Source of the DNA: Siphonodentalium dalli
Lineage: Eukaryota; Mollusca; Scaphopoda; Gadilida; Siphonodentaliidae
DNA: 64,000 nt
Direction of reading: 5' to 3'
Assembly: GCA_032622095.1 (NCBI GenBank)
Contig: CP136066.1
Coordinates: 4,239,784 to 4,303,783 of the forward strand
This document shows, piece by piece, positions 23,202 through 33,516 of this stretch (its first letter is position 1; each line of letters opens with the position of its first letter). The position numbers and the translations under genes are program-made. The notes beneath the pieces were generated by a model, which saw only the letters and a program-made list of their open reading frames with translations, ran no database searches and was not told the DNA's origin.

Positions 23202-23477
23202 ATTAATTTTTATAACATTTTTATGTTTCCAAATGGTCAAGTTTGGTGTCACCATCGGCTACGGGTTTTACATGCGCATATTGAGTGTTAATCGGCGCCA
23301 TTTTCGAAGTTAGCGCATGTTGGGTATCAAATGACAGTCAAGACCATATTGGGTTAATGGAAATGTGTCCAGGTTCAAAATCAAGCGCACACTTCGTTAT
23401 ATAAGCTGAGGACGGACACATTGTGGTCTATTGGAAATATAAAAACAAACAAAAATATGTATACAAATTTTCTCCAC

Positions 23478-23570
23478 TCCCTCGAACCGGATTCGAACCA
23501 GTGACCTAAGGATAGCTGACAACGTCGTAGCATCTACAGTCCTCCGCTCTACCAACTGAGCTATCGAGGG
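23478..23570 (-). tRNA. tRNA-Tyr-GTA: tRNA-Tyr(GTA), unit 35
   Basis: Gene as unit 1; first terminator broken (plus-strand C at 23464). Confidence 0.93.
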
Positions 23571-23807
23571 TCGGCTGAAATGGTGCGCGCGCAAATTTCG
23601 CCTGCTTTTAATAGTCAAACGGGATGAAATTTCTAAATATCGATTCTCTTTGTTGAATCATTTATGAATGCCGGAGAATTTAATTCTCACAACGGAACCT
23701 GTTTCTCGCAACACGATGTACGAAATATCTAGTATTGAATGGAAATAACTAATTTGAACATCGCATTGGGCCGCCTTGACTTTACTATGAGGGAACTGGC
23801 TTTCGCT

Positions 23808-23880
23808 GGCCTCGTGGCCTAATGGATAAGGCGTCTGACTTCGAATCAGAAGATTGCGAGTTCGAGTCTCGTCGGGGTCG
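23808..23880 (+). tRNA. tRNA-Arg-TCG: tRNA-Arg(TCG), unit 36
   Basis: No difference from unit 1 seen. Confidence 0.95.
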
Positions 23881-24156
23881 ATTAATTTTTATAACATTTT
23901 TATGTTTCCAAATGGTCAAGTTTGGTGTCACCATCGGCTACGGGTTTTACATGCGCATATTGAGTGTTAATCGGCGCCATTTTCGAAGTTAGCGCATGTT
24001 GGGTATCAAATGACAGTCAAGACCATATTGGGTTAATGGAAATGTGTCCAGGTTCAAAATCAAGCGCACACTTCGTTATATAAGCTGAGGACGGACACAT
24101 TGTGGTCTATTGGAAATATAAAAACAAACAAAAATATGTATAAAAATGTTCTCCAC

Positions 24157-24249
24157 TCCCTCGAACCGGATTCGAACCAGTGACCTAAGGATAGCTGACA
24201 ACGTCGTAGCATCTACAGTCCTCCGCTCTACCAACTGAGCTATCGAGGG
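24157..24249 (-). tRNA. tRNA-Tyr-GTA: tRNA-Tyr(GTA), unit 36
   Basis: Gene as unit 1; 3' flank variant as in unit 29. Confidence 0.95.
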
Positions 24250-24486
24250 TCGGCTGAAATGGTGCGCGCGCAAATTTCGCCTGCTTTTAATAGTCAAACG
24301 GGATGAAATTTCTAAATATCGATTCTCTTTGTTGAATCATTTATGAATGCCGGAGAATTTAATTCTCACAACGGAACCTGTTTCTCGCAACACGATGTAC
24401 GAAATATCTAGTATTGAATGGAAATAACTAATTTGAACATCGCATTGGGCCGCCTTGACTTTACTATGAGGGAACTGGCTTTCGCT

Positions 24487-24559
24487 GGCCTCGTGGCCTA
24501 ATGGATAAGGCGTCTGACTTCGAATCAGAAAATTGCGAGTTCGAGTCTCGTCGGGGTCG
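24487..24559 (+). tRNA. tRNA-Arg-TCG: tRNA-Arg(TCG), unit 37
   Basis: G to A at 24531 in the variable loop. Confidence 0.92.
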
Positions 24560-24835
24560 ATTAATTTTTATAACATTTTTATGTTTCCAAATGGTCAAGT
24601 TTGGTGTCACCATCGGCTACGGGTTTTACATGCGCATATTGAGTGTTAATCGGCGCCATTTTCGAAGTTAGCGCATGTTGGGTATCAAATGACAGTCAAG
24701 ACCATATTGGGTTAATGGAAATGTGTCCAGGTTCAAAATCAAGCGCACACTTCGTTATATAAGCTGAGGACGGACACATTGTGGTCTATTGGAAATATAA
24801 AAACAAACAAAAATATGTATAAAAATTTTCTCCAC

Positions 24836-24928
24836 TCCCTCGAACCGGATTCGAACCAGTGACCTAAGGATAGCTGACAACGTCGTAGCATCTACAGTCC
24901 TCCGCTCTACCAACTGAGCTATCGAGGG
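24836..24928 (-). tRNA. tRNA-Tyr-GTA: tRNA-Tyr(GTA), unit 37
   Basis: Gene as unit 1. One extra C in the 5' flank (near 24949) shifts all later units by one base. Confidence 0.95.
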
Positions 24929-25166
24929 TCGGCTGAAATGGTGCGCGCCGCAAATTTCGCCTGCTTTTAATAGTCAAACGGGATGAAATTTCTAAATATC
25001 GATTCTCTTTGTTGAATCATTTATGAATGCCGGAGAATTTAATTCTCACAACGGAACCTGTTTCTCGCAACACGATGTACGAAATATCTAGTATTGAATG
25101 GAAATAACTAATTTGAACATCGCATTGGGCCGCCTTGACTTTACTATGAGGGAACTGGCTTTCGCT

Positions 25167-25239
25167 GGCCTCGTGGCCTAATGGATAAGGCGTCTGACTT
25201 CGAATCAGAAGATTGCGAGTTCGAGTCTCGTCGGGGTCG
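25167..25239 (+). tRNA. tRNA-Arg-TCG: tRNA-Arg(TCG), unit 38
   Basis: No difference from unit 1 seen. Confidence 0.95.
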
Positions 25240-25515
25240 ATTAATTTTTATAACATTTTTATGTTTCCAAATGGTCAAGTTTGGTGTCACCATCGGCTAC
25301 GGGTTTTACATGCGCATATTGAGTGTTAATCGGCGCCATTTTCGAAGTTAGCGCATGTTGGTTATCAAATGACAGTCAAGACCATATTGGGTTAATGGAA
25401 ATGTGTCCAGGTTCAAAATCAAGCGCACACTTCGTTATATAAGCTGAGGACGGACACATTGTGGTCTATTGGAAATATAAAAACAAACAAAAATATGTAT
25501 AAAAATTTTCTCCAC

Positions 25516-25608
25516 TCCCTCGAACCGGATTCGAACCAGTGACCTAAGGATAGCTGACAACGTCGTAGCATCTACAGTCCTCCGCTCTACCAACTGAGCT
25601 ATCGAGGG
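25516..25608 (-). tRNA. tRNA-Tyr-GTA: tRNA-Tyr(GTA), unit 38
   Basis: No difference from unit 1 seen. Confidence 0.95.
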
Positions 25609-25847
25609 TCGGCTGAAATGGTGCGCGCGCAAATTTCGCCTGCTTTTAATAGTCAAACGGGATGAAATTTCTAAATATCGATTCTCTTTGTTGAATCATT
25701 TATGAATGCCGGAGAATTTTATTCTCACAACGGAACCTGTTTCTCGCAACACGATGTACGAAATATCTAGTATTGAATGGAAATAACTAATTTGAACATC
25801 GCATTGGGCCGCCTTGACTTTACTATGAGGGAACTGGCTTTCGCGCT

Positions 25848-25880
25848 GGCCTCGTGGCCTAATGGATAAGGCGTCTGACT
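25848..25880 (+). pseudogene. tRNA-Arg(TCG), unit 39, 5' part, split by insertion
   Basis: Linear tRNA positions 1-33: acceptor 5' strand, D arm, 5' anticodon stem and the first two loop bases. The retroelement begins immediately before the anticodon. Two extra bases (GC) lie just upstream. The A box remains but the B box is now more than 2 kb away. Confidence 0.95.
25870..25880 (+). repeat. target-site duplication, left copy
   Basis: GGCGTCTGACT, tRNA positions 23-33, repeated exactly at 28035-28045. Two preceding A could extend it to 13 bp but merge with the poly(A) on the right. Confidence 0.95.
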
Positions 25881-26031
25881 GGAACTTCCGGTTGGGTTGT
25901 TGATGACGGAGGTCGTGTTTATTTGTGTCCAATGTAATCTACGTTAATTGTGTGAATTTAATGTGCATCCGTTGCTAAATTGTGGTTGTGATATTTGGTT
26001 AGTTTATTCTGAATGTTAATGAATAGAAGAA

Positions 26032-27171
26032 ATGGAATTATGTGCTGATATTCTGGCCAAAAGTGTGAAATTATTGATAAGTGGAACGGTCGTACGTGAC
26101 CATGGATCTGTGTTAAGGTTAATCAGCCATTTTATTGATCTCAATGGGATTACAGCTGTGTGTCGCGATAGCCAGCCGGGTTTGTGGACAGTGGTGTTCG
26201 CGGACCATGACGCTGCATTGGGTGTTGTTAGACAATCGCCATTCTCCACGGGTGATTATTCGCTTTACTTCTGCGACGAGGGTTCGGCTATCTGCACTAT
26301 AAAAGTACATCGATTGCCCTACTTTATATCGGCAGCTGAATTGGCTTCGTTATGTGCGGATTTTGGGACAGTGATTGAACATCGGTATTTAGGTACTGTG
26401 TATGAAGGCGTACTAATTCATGACGGCGTGCGTGAGTTAGTGATCCGAGTGGATAACGGAAAGACAGTGCCTTACGCATTGGACTATGGGACAGGACAGG
26501 CAATTATTACCATGCAGGGGCGCCCACAGGTGTGCGTGTGCTGTCTGTCGCCTCAGCATAAAATTAACACTTGCCCTATTAGGCTGATGTCAGCTAACCG
26601 TGGTGTTATATGCAAATCGACGCAGACGACTGACGATACTATAATGTTAACCGCGTCCTCCCAGACGACTCGTGATACTACGATGGTAACCGCGTCCTCT
26701 CAGACGACTGGTGAATGTACTACGGCGGCTGCCTCCACCCAGACGGACCCCACCGTGGTACCTCTGCCACAGAAACCCACAGATATGGATCAGAAATCAG
26801 ATGACATAGGGACAGTTGTAGGTGATCAGACCGGGAAAACTGGTGAAGATTCTTCTGCTGGAGACAAATTTTATTTGACTCCGTCCACTGCTAGAGTGGA
26901 CAGGTCTCATTTGGATACTATTCCAAAAAGCTATAGGTCTAGTGCATATTACGACTCAGAAACGCAAAAGATTCCAATGAGTTCTTTATTGACATTAGAT
27001 AAAAGGCATTCCAATGAAGATATGAATAAACTGTATGCGTTGTATCTGGATGCTGTAAATATAGGGTATCGTGGAGAGAAATTGGAAAAGAGAGCAATTT
27101 TGTATATGCACTGGTATGAACGGCAACCAGGAGTGAAAATGATTGATCCAGATGACATTCAAAATGGTTAA
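26032..27171 (+). CDS. ORF1-type zinc-knuckle protein of the retroelement
   Basis: The protein has 379 residues and an intact frame, starting at the first ATG after the leader. Residues about 88-165 look like the RNA-binding region of LINE ORF1 proteins. They lead into one CCHC knuckle of the form CX2CX4HX4C (C168, C171, H176, C181), preceded by the family-typical Gly-Arg-Pro before the first Cys. After the knuckle come near-repeats of about 14 residues built on Ser-Gln-Thr-Thr (about 195-240). A polar, charged C-terminal part follows, rich in Asp, Lys and Tyr. Such proteins bind and chaperone the element RNA. No catalytic domain is present. Host genes annotated as ZCCHC3-like often derive from this family. 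Confidence 0.85.
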   Translation: MELCADILAKSVKLLISGTVVRDHGSVLRLISHFIDLNGITAVCRDSQPGLWTVVFADHDAALGVVRQSPFSTGDYSLYFCDEGSAICTIKVHRLPYFISAAELASLCADFGTVIEHRYLGTVYEGVLIHDGVRELVIRVDNGKTVPYALDYGTGQAIITMQGRPQVCVCCLSPQHKINTCPIRLMSANRGVICKSTQTTDDTIMLTASSQTTRDTTMVTASSQTTGECTTAAASTQTDPTVVPLPQKPTDMDQKSDDIGTVVGDQTGKTGEDSSAGDKFYLTPSTARVDRSHLDTIPKSYRSSAYYDSETQKIPMSSLLTLDKRHSNEDMNKLYALYLDAVNIGYRGEKLEKRAILYMHWYERQPGVKMIDPDDIQNG

Positions 27172-27332
27172 TGATAGGACTGGAATTTGTGATGTAATAA
27201 TTTTAATGACCCTGCTATGACAATCGATCCAAAAGAGAGATTTGTAACATCAACCATGAATACATAGTATATGTATAATACGGTATCGAACTTAGCATTT
27301 TGTCCAACGACTTTCGAGCAAGATAGTGTCTA

Positions 27333-27357
27333 AATATATATATATATATATATATAT
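27333..27357. repeat. (TA)n microsatellite in the element's 3' region
   Basis: An uninterrupted TA run inside the 3' non-coding part, followed by ATT-rich low-complexity sequence to about 27430. Confidence 0.9.
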
Positions 27358-27956
27358 TACCCATAAATACATTATTAATATTATTATGAATTTATTTATT
27401 TAAATTATTATTATTATTATTTTATTTTTTTTATACAATTTAAATAACCTATACTATTATTAGCATCACTGCCGAATTATATTATTTTTCCTCTTTAGTT
27501 TCCAATATTAAACATACTGAACAGTTATCTTCCAAAATTATGTTCACTAATACTTACCGCGCTCCAATGTTAAGTGTTCTCATGCTCATTGCAATCATCA
27601 GAATTATACTTACCTTCAACATTATTATCTTTCTGTGATGCTCCTCTCCTGTGTGTCTTGATCTCCACTTCTCTTGAATTCAGCTCTTTCTTTCTATTCC
27701 TCTGACTTGTCCTATTTCATTTTTCTCTAGCTACAATGATCACCTTATCTGTGGTGTTCTTTTCTATAATGGCTCCACTTCTACTAGTTATCCTTCTCTT
27801 TGCTTTAAGTTCGTTTTATCTTCCTATTTTCCATGAATTTTTGTAATTTTGAAATTTTGTAATGTTTTTCATTTGAATAAAGTTACATCGTTTCGACAGT
27901 GATGAACCGGTTTTGTATACCCGTAGACCACGAAATGCGTAATACACCAGGACTGG

Positions 27957-28003
27957 CTCAGGTTCTGGGTTGTGGTCCCGTGGGCTCGAAAACCAGAACT
28001 GAG
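27957..28003 (+). other. 3' stem-loop of the retroelement
   Basis: CTCAG-G-TTCTGG (27957-27968) pairs with CCAGAACTGAG (27993-28003) with one bulged G, closing a 24-base loop ten bases before the A tail. LINE 3' hairpins can be the recognition site for the reverse transcriptase, so this may be how a partner LINE recognises this RNA. Confidence 0.6.
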
Positions 28004-28034
28004 TCGATTTTACAAAAAAAAAAAAAAAAAAAAA

Positions 28035-28085
28035 GGCGTCTGACTTCGAATCAGAAGATTGCGAGTTCGAGTCTCGTCGGGGTCG
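28035..28085 (+). pseudogene. tRNA-Arg(TCG), unit 39, 3' part after the insertion
   Basis: It begins with the right copy of the target duplication (28035-28045) and continues through anticodon, T arm and discriminator. Without the acceptor 5' strand and most of the A box it cannot make a tRNA. Confidence 0.95.
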
Positions 28086-28361
28086 ATTAATTTTTATAAC
28101 ATTTTTATGTTTCCAAATGGTCAAGTTTGGTGTCACCATCGGCTACGGGTTTTACATGCGCATATTGAGTGTTAATCGGCGCCATTTTCGAAGTTAGCGC
28201 ATGTTGGGTATCAAATGACAGTCAAGACCATATTGGGTTAATGGAAATGTGTCCAGGTTCAAAATCAAGCGCACACTTCGTTATATAAGCTGAGGACGGA
28301 CACATTGTGGTCTATTGGAAATATAAAAACAAACAAAAATATGTATAAAAATTTTCTCCAC

Positions 28362-28454
28362 TCCCTCGAACCGGATTCGAACCAGTGACCTAAGGATAGC
28401 TGACAACGTCGTAGCATCTACAGTCCTCCGCTCTACCAACTGAGCTATCGAGGG
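28362..28454 (-). tRNA. tRNA-Tyr-GTA: tRNA-Tyr(GTA), unit 39
   Basis: No difference from unit 1 seen; first intact tRNA right of the insertion. Confidence 0.95.
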
Positions 28455-28691
28455 TCGGCTGAAATGGTGCGCGCGCAAATTTCGCCTGCTTTTAATAGTC
28501 AAACGGGATGAAATTTCTAAATATCGATTCTCTTTGTTGAATCATTTATGAATGCCGGAGAATTTAATTCTCACAACGGAACCTGTTTCTCGCAACACGA
28601 TGTACGAAATATCTAGTATTGAATGGAAATAACTAATTTGAACATCGCATTGGGCCGCCTTGACTTTACTATGAGGGAACTGGCTTTCGCT

Positions 28692-28764
28692 GGCCTCGTG
28701 GCCTAATGGATAAGGCGTCTGACTTCGAATCAGAAGATTGCGAGTTCGAGTCTCGTCGGGGTCG
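28692..28764 (+). tRNA. tRNA-Arg-TCG: tRNA-Arg(TCG), unit 40
   Basis: No difference from unit 1 seen. Confidence 0.95.
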
Positions 28765-29040
28765 ATTAATTTTTATAACATTTTTATGTTTCCAAATGGT
28801 CAAGTTTGGTGTCACCATCGGCTACGGGTTTTACATGCGCATATTGAGTGTTAATCGGCGCCATTTTCGAAGTTAGCGCATGTTGGGTATCAAATGACAG
28901 TCAAGACCATATTGGGTTAATGGAAATGTGTCCAGGTTCAAAATCAAGCGCACACTTCGTTATATAAGCTGAGGACGGACACATTGTGGTCTATTGGAAA
29001 TATAAAAACAAACAAAAATATGTATAAAAATTTTCTCCAC

Positions 29041-29133
29041 TCCCTCGAACCGGATTCGAACCAGTGACCTAAGGATAGCTGACAACGTCGTAGCATCTAC
29101 AGTCCTCCGCTCTACCAACTGAGCTATCGAGGG
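29041..29133 (-). tRNA. tRNA-Tyr-GTA: tRNA-Tyr(GTA), unit 40
   Basis: No difference from unit 1 seen. Confidence 0.95.
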
Positions 29134-29370
29134 TCGGCTGAAATGGTGCGCGCGCAAATTTCGCCTGCTTTTAATAGTCAAACGGGATGAAATTTCTAAA
29201 TATCGATTCTCTTTGTTGAATCATTTATGAATGCCGGAGAATTTAATTCTCACAACGGAACCTGTTTCTCGCAACACGATGTACGAAATATCTAGTATTG
29301 AATGGAAATAACTAATTTGAACATCGCATTGGGCCGCCTTGACTTTACTATGAGGGAACTGGCTTTCGCT

Positions 29371-29443
29371 GGCCTCGTGGCCTAATGGATAAGGCGTCTG
29401 ACTTCGAATCAGAAGATTGCGAGTTCGAGTCTCGTCGGGGTCG
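29371..29443 (+). tRNA. tRNA-Arg-TCG: tRNA-Arg(TCG), unit 41
   Basis: No difference from unit 1 seen. Confidence 0.95.
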
Positions 29444-29719
29444 ATTAATTTTTATAACATTTTTATGTTTCCAAATGGTCAAGTTTGGTGTCACCATCGG
29501 CTACGGGTTTTACATGCGCATATTGAGTGTTAATCGGCGCCATTTTCGAAGTTAGCGCATGTTGGGTATCAAATGACAGTCAAGACCATATTGGGTTAAT
29601 GGAAATGTGTCCAGGTTCAAAATCAAGCGCACACTTCGTTATATAAGCTGAGGACGGACACATTGTGGTCTATTGGAAATATAAAAACAAACAAAAATAT
29701 GTATACAAATTTTCTCCAC

Positions 29720-29812
29720 TCCCTCGAACCGGATTCGAACCAGTGACCTAAGGATAGCTGACAACGTCGTAGCATCTACAGTCCTCCGCTCTACCAACTG
29801 AGCTATCGAGGG
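29720..29812 (-). tRNA. tRNA-Tyr-GTA: tRNA-Tyr(GTA), unit 41
   Basis: Gene as unit 1; first terminator broken (plus-strand C at 29706). Confidence 0.93.
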
Positions 29813-30049
29813 TCGGCTGAAATGGTGCGCGCGCAAATTTCGCCTGCTTTTAATAGTCAAACGGGATGAAATTTCTAAATATCGATTCTCTTTGTTGAAT
29901 CATTTATGAATGCCGGAGAATTTAATTCTCACAACGGAACCTGTTTCTCGCAACACGATGTACGAAATATCTAGTATTGAATGGAAATAACTAATTTGAA
30001 CATCGCATTGGGCCGCCTTGACTTTACTATGAGGGAACTGGCTTTCGCT

Positions 30050-30122
30050 GGCCTCGTGGCCTAATGGATAAGGCGTCTGACTTCGAATCAGAAAATTGCG
30101 AGTTCGAGTCTCGTCGGGGTCG
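30050..30122 (+). tRNA. tRNA-Arg-TCG: tRNA-Arg(TCG), unit 42
   Basis: G to A in the variable loop (30094). Confidence 0.92.
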
Positions 30123-30398
30123 ATTAATTTTTATAACATTTTTATGTTTCCAAATGGTCAAGTTTGGTGTCACCATCGGCTACGGGTTTTACATGCGCAT
30201 ATTGAGTGTTAATCGGCGCCATTTTCGAAGTTAGCGCATGTTGGGTATCAAATGACAGTCAAGACCATATTGGGTTAATGGAAATGTGTCCAGGTTCAAA
30301 ATCAAGCGCACACTTCGTTATATAAGCTGAGGACGGACACATTGTGGTCTATTGGAAATATAAAAACAAACAAAAATATGTATAAAAATTTTCTCCAC

Positions 30399-30490
30399 TC
30401 CCTCGAACCGGATTCGAACAGTGACCTAAGGATAGCTGACAACGTCGTAGCATCTACAGTCCTCCGCTCTACCAACTGAGCTATCGAGGG
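30399..30490 (-). pseudogene. tRNA-Tyr(GTA), unit 42, T-arm deletion
   Basis: One base is missing from the T arm (92 nt instead of 93), removing a G of the GGTTCGA B box and T stem. Reduced transcription or misfolding is expected. Confidence 0.75.
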
Positions 30491-30727
30491 TCGGCTGAAA
30501 TGGTGCGCGCGCAAATTTCGCCTGCTTTTAATAGTCAAACGGGATGAAATTTCTAAATATCGATTCTCTTTGTTGAATCATTTATGAATGCCGGAGAATT
30601 TAATTCTCACAACGGAACCTGTTTCTCGCAACACGATGTACGAAATATCTAGTATTGAATGGAAATAACTAATTTGAACATCGCATTGGGCCGCCTTGAC
30701 TTTACTATGAGGGAACTGGCTTTCGCT

Positions 30728-30800
30728 GGCCTCGTGGCCTAATGGATAAGGCGTCTGACTTCGAATCAGAAGATTGCGAGTTCGAGTCTCGTCGGGGTCG
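30728..30800 (+). tRNA. tRNA-Arg-TCG: tRNA-Arg(TCG), unit 43
   Basis: No difference from unit 1 seen. Confidence 0.95.
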
Positions 30801-31076
30801 ATTAATTTTTATAACATTTTTATGTTTCCAAATGGTCAAGTTTGGTGTCACCATCGGCTACGGGTTTTACATGCGCATATTGAGTGTTAATCGGCGCCAT
30901 TTTCGAAGTTAGCGCATGTTGGGTATCAAATGACAGTCAAGACCATATTGGGTTAATGGAAATGTGTCCAGGTTCAAAATCAAGCGCACACTTCGTTATA
31001 TAAGCTGAGGACGGACACATTGTGGTCTATTGGAAATATAAAAACAAACAAAAATATGTATAAAAATTTTCTCCAC

Positions 31077-31169
31077 TCCCTCGAACCGGATTCGAACCAG
31101 TGACCTAAGGATAGCTGACAACGTCGTAGCATCTACAGTCCTCCGCTCTACCAACTGAGCTATCGAGGG
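31077..31169 (-). tRNA. tRNA-Tyr-GTA: tRNA-Tyr(GTA), unit 43
   Basis: Gene as unit 1; one G to C change in the 5' flank near 31199. Confidence 0.95.
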
Positions 31170-31406
31170 TCGGCTGAAATGGTGCGCGCGCAAATTTCCC
31201 CTGCTTTTAATAGTCAAACGGGATGAAATTTCTAAATATCGATTCTCTTTGTTGAATCATTTATGAATGCCGGAGAATTTAATTCTCACAACGGAACCTG
31301 TTTCTCGCAACACGATGTACGAAATATCTAGTATTGAATGGAAATAACTAATTTGAACATCGCATTGGGCCGCCTTGACTTTACTATGAGGGAACTGGCT
31401 TTCGCT

Positions 31407-31479
31407 GGCCTCGTGGCCTAATGGATAAGGCGTCTGACTTCGAATCAGAAGATTGCGAGTTCGAGTCTCGTCGGGGTCG
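31407..31479 (+). tRNA. tRNA-Arg-TCG: tRNA-Arg(TCG), unit 44
   Basis: No difference from unit 1 seen. Confidence 0.95.
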
Positions 31480-31755
31480 ATTAATTTTTATAACATTTTT
31501 ATGTTTCCAAATGGTCAAGTTTGGTGTCACCATCGGCTACGGGTTTTACATGCGCATATTGAGTGTTAATCGGCGCCATTTTCGAAGTTAGCGCATGTTG
31601 GGTATCAAATGACAGTCAAGACCATATTGGGTTAATGGAAATGTGTCCAGGTTCAAAATCAAGCGCACACTTCGTTATATAAGCTGAGGACGGACACATT
31701 GTGGTCTATTGGAAATATAAAAACAAACAAAAATATGTATAAACATTTTCTCCAC

Positions 31756-31848
31756 TCCCTCGAACCGGATTCGAACCAGTGACCTAAGGATAGCTGACAA
31801 CGTCGTAGCATCTACAGTCCTCCGCTCTACCAACTGAGCTATCGAGGG
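31756..31848 (-). tRNA. tRNA-Tyr-GTA: tRNA-Tyr(GTA), unit 44
   Basis: Gene as unit 1; the first terminator reads TGTTT instead of TTTTT. Confidence 0.93.
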
Positions 31849-32085
31849 TCGGCTGAAATGGTGCGCGCGCAAATTTCGCCTGCTTTTAATAGTCAAACGG
31901 GATGAAATTTCTAAATATCGATTCTCTTTGTTGAATCATTTATGAATGCCGGAGAATTTAATTCTCACAACGGAACCTGTTTCTCGCAACACGATGTACG
32001 AAATATCTAGTATTGAATGGAAATAACTAATTTGAACATCGCATTGGGCCGCCTTGACTTTACTATGAGGGAACTGGCTTTCGCT

Positions 32086-32158
32086 GGCCTCGTGTCCTAA
32101 TGGATAAGGCGTCTGACTTCGAATCAGAAGATTGCGAGTTCGAGTCTCGTCGGGGTCG
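32086..32158 (+). tRNA. tRNA-Arg-TCG: tRNA-Arg(TCG), unit 45, D-stem mismatch
   Basis: Position 10 is T instead of G. This breaks the outer D-stem pair and changes the A box, so function is doubtful. Confidence 0.75.
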
Positions 32159-32434
32159 ATTAATTTTTATAACATTTTTATGTTTCCAAATGGTCAAGTT
32201 TGGTGTCACCATCGGCTACGGGTTTTACATGCGCATATTGAGTGTTAATCGGCGCCATTTTCGAAGTTAGCGCATGTTGGGTATCAAATGACAGTCAAGA
32301 CCATATTGGGTTAATGGAAATGTGTCCAGGTTCAAAATCAAGCGCACACTTCGTTATATAAGCTGAGGACGGACACATTGTGGTCTATTGGAAATATAAA
32401 AACAAACAAAAATATGTATAAAAATTTTCTCCAC

Positions 32435-32527
32435 TCCCTCGAACCGGATTCGAACCAGTGACCTAAGGATAGCTGACAACGTCGTAGCATCTACAGTCCT
32501 CCGCTCTACCAACTGAGCTATCGAGGG
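32435..32527 (-). tRNA. tRNA-Tyr-GTA: tRNA-Tyr(GTA), unit 45
   Basis: No difference from unit 1 seen. Confidence 0.95.
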
Positions 32528-32764
32528 TCGGCTGAAATGGTGCGCGCGCAAATTTCGCCTGCTTTTAATAGTCAAACGGGATGAAATTTCTAAATATCGA
32601 TTCTCTTTGTTGAATCATTTATGAATGCCGGAGAATTTAATTCTCACAACGGAACCTGTTTCTCGCAACACGATGTACGAAATATCTAGTATTGAATGGA
32701 AATAACTAATTTGAACATCGCATTGGGCCGCCTTGACTTTACTATGAGGGAACTGGCTTTCGCT

Positions 32765-32837
32765 GGCCTCGTGGCCTAATGGATAAGGCGTCTGACTTCG
32801 AATCAGAAGATTGCGAGTTCGAGTCTCGTCGGGGTCG
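32765..32837 (+). tRNA. tRNA-Arg-TCG: tRNA-Arg(TCG), unit 46
   Basis: No difference from unit 1 seen. Confidence 0.95.
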
Positions 32838-33113
32838 ATTAATTTTTATAACATTTTTATGTTTCCAAATGGTCAAGTTTGGTGTCACCATCGGCTACGG
32901 GTTTTACATGCGCATATTGAGTGTTAATCGGCGCCATTTTCGAAGTTAGCGCATGTTGGGTATCAAATGACAGTCAAGACCATATTGGGTTAATGGAAAT
33001 GTGTCCAGGTTCAAAATCAAGCGCACACTTCGTTATATAAGCTGAGGACGGACACATTGTGGTCTATTGGAAATATAAAAACAAACAAAAATATGTATAA
33101 AAATTTTCTCCAC

Positions 33114-33206
33114 TCCCTCGAACCGGATTCGAACCATTGACCTAAGGATAGCTGACAACGTCGTAGCATCTACAGTCCTCCGCTCTACCAACTGAGCTAT
33201 CGAGGG
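33114..33206 (-). tRNA. tRNA-Tyr-GTA: tRNA-Tyr(GTA), unit 46, T-stem mismatch
   Basis: The second T-stem base is changed (ACTGG to AATGG), losing its pair with G. Confidence 0.8.
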
Positions 33207-33443
33207 TCGGCTGAAATGGTGCGCGCGCAAATTTCGCCTGCTTTTAATAGTCAAACGGGATGAAATTTCTAAATATCGATTCTCTTTGTTGAATCATTTA
33301 TGAATGCCGGAGAATTTAATTCTCACAACGGAACCTGTTTCTCGCAACACGATGTACGAAATATCTAGTATTGAATGGAAATAACTAATTTGAACATCGC
33401 ATTGGGCCGCCTTGACTTTACTATGAGGGAACTGGCTTTCGCT

Positions 33444-33516
33444 GGCCTCGTGGCCTAATGGATAAGGCGTCTGACTTCGAATCAGAAGATTGCGAGTTCG
33501 AGTCTCGTCGGGGTCG
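33444..33516 (+). tRNA. tRNA-Arg-TCG: tRNA-Arg(TCG), unit 47
   Basis: No difference from unit 1 seen; last tRNA-Arg of the array. Confidence 0.95.

Larger units (their letters stand above)
25881..28034 (+). mobile_element. poly(A) non-LTR retroelement with ORF1 only
   Basis: This is a 2154-bp insertion with an exact 11-bp target duplication and a 21-base A tail (28014-28034), the mark of target-primed reverse transcription. It has a 151-bp 5' leader, one intact zinc-knuckle ORF (26032-27171) and an 840-bp AT-rich 3' region with a stem-loop before the tail. No reverse-transcriptase or endonuclease frame is present, so it must have been mobilised in trans. The layout resembles half-LINE (HAL1-type) elements; an internally deleted two-ORF LINE is the alternative. 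ORF1s with CCHC knuckles occur in Tx1/L1-like and other LINE groups, and some non-LTR families are reported to target RNA genes including tRNA. The intact ORF, exact duplications and long A tail point to recent insertion. Confidence 0.88.

Noticed and set aside
25696-26310. Minus-strand frames opposite the start of the retroelement ORF
   Set aside because: Shadows of the plus-strand ORF1 frame and of the tRNA unit.
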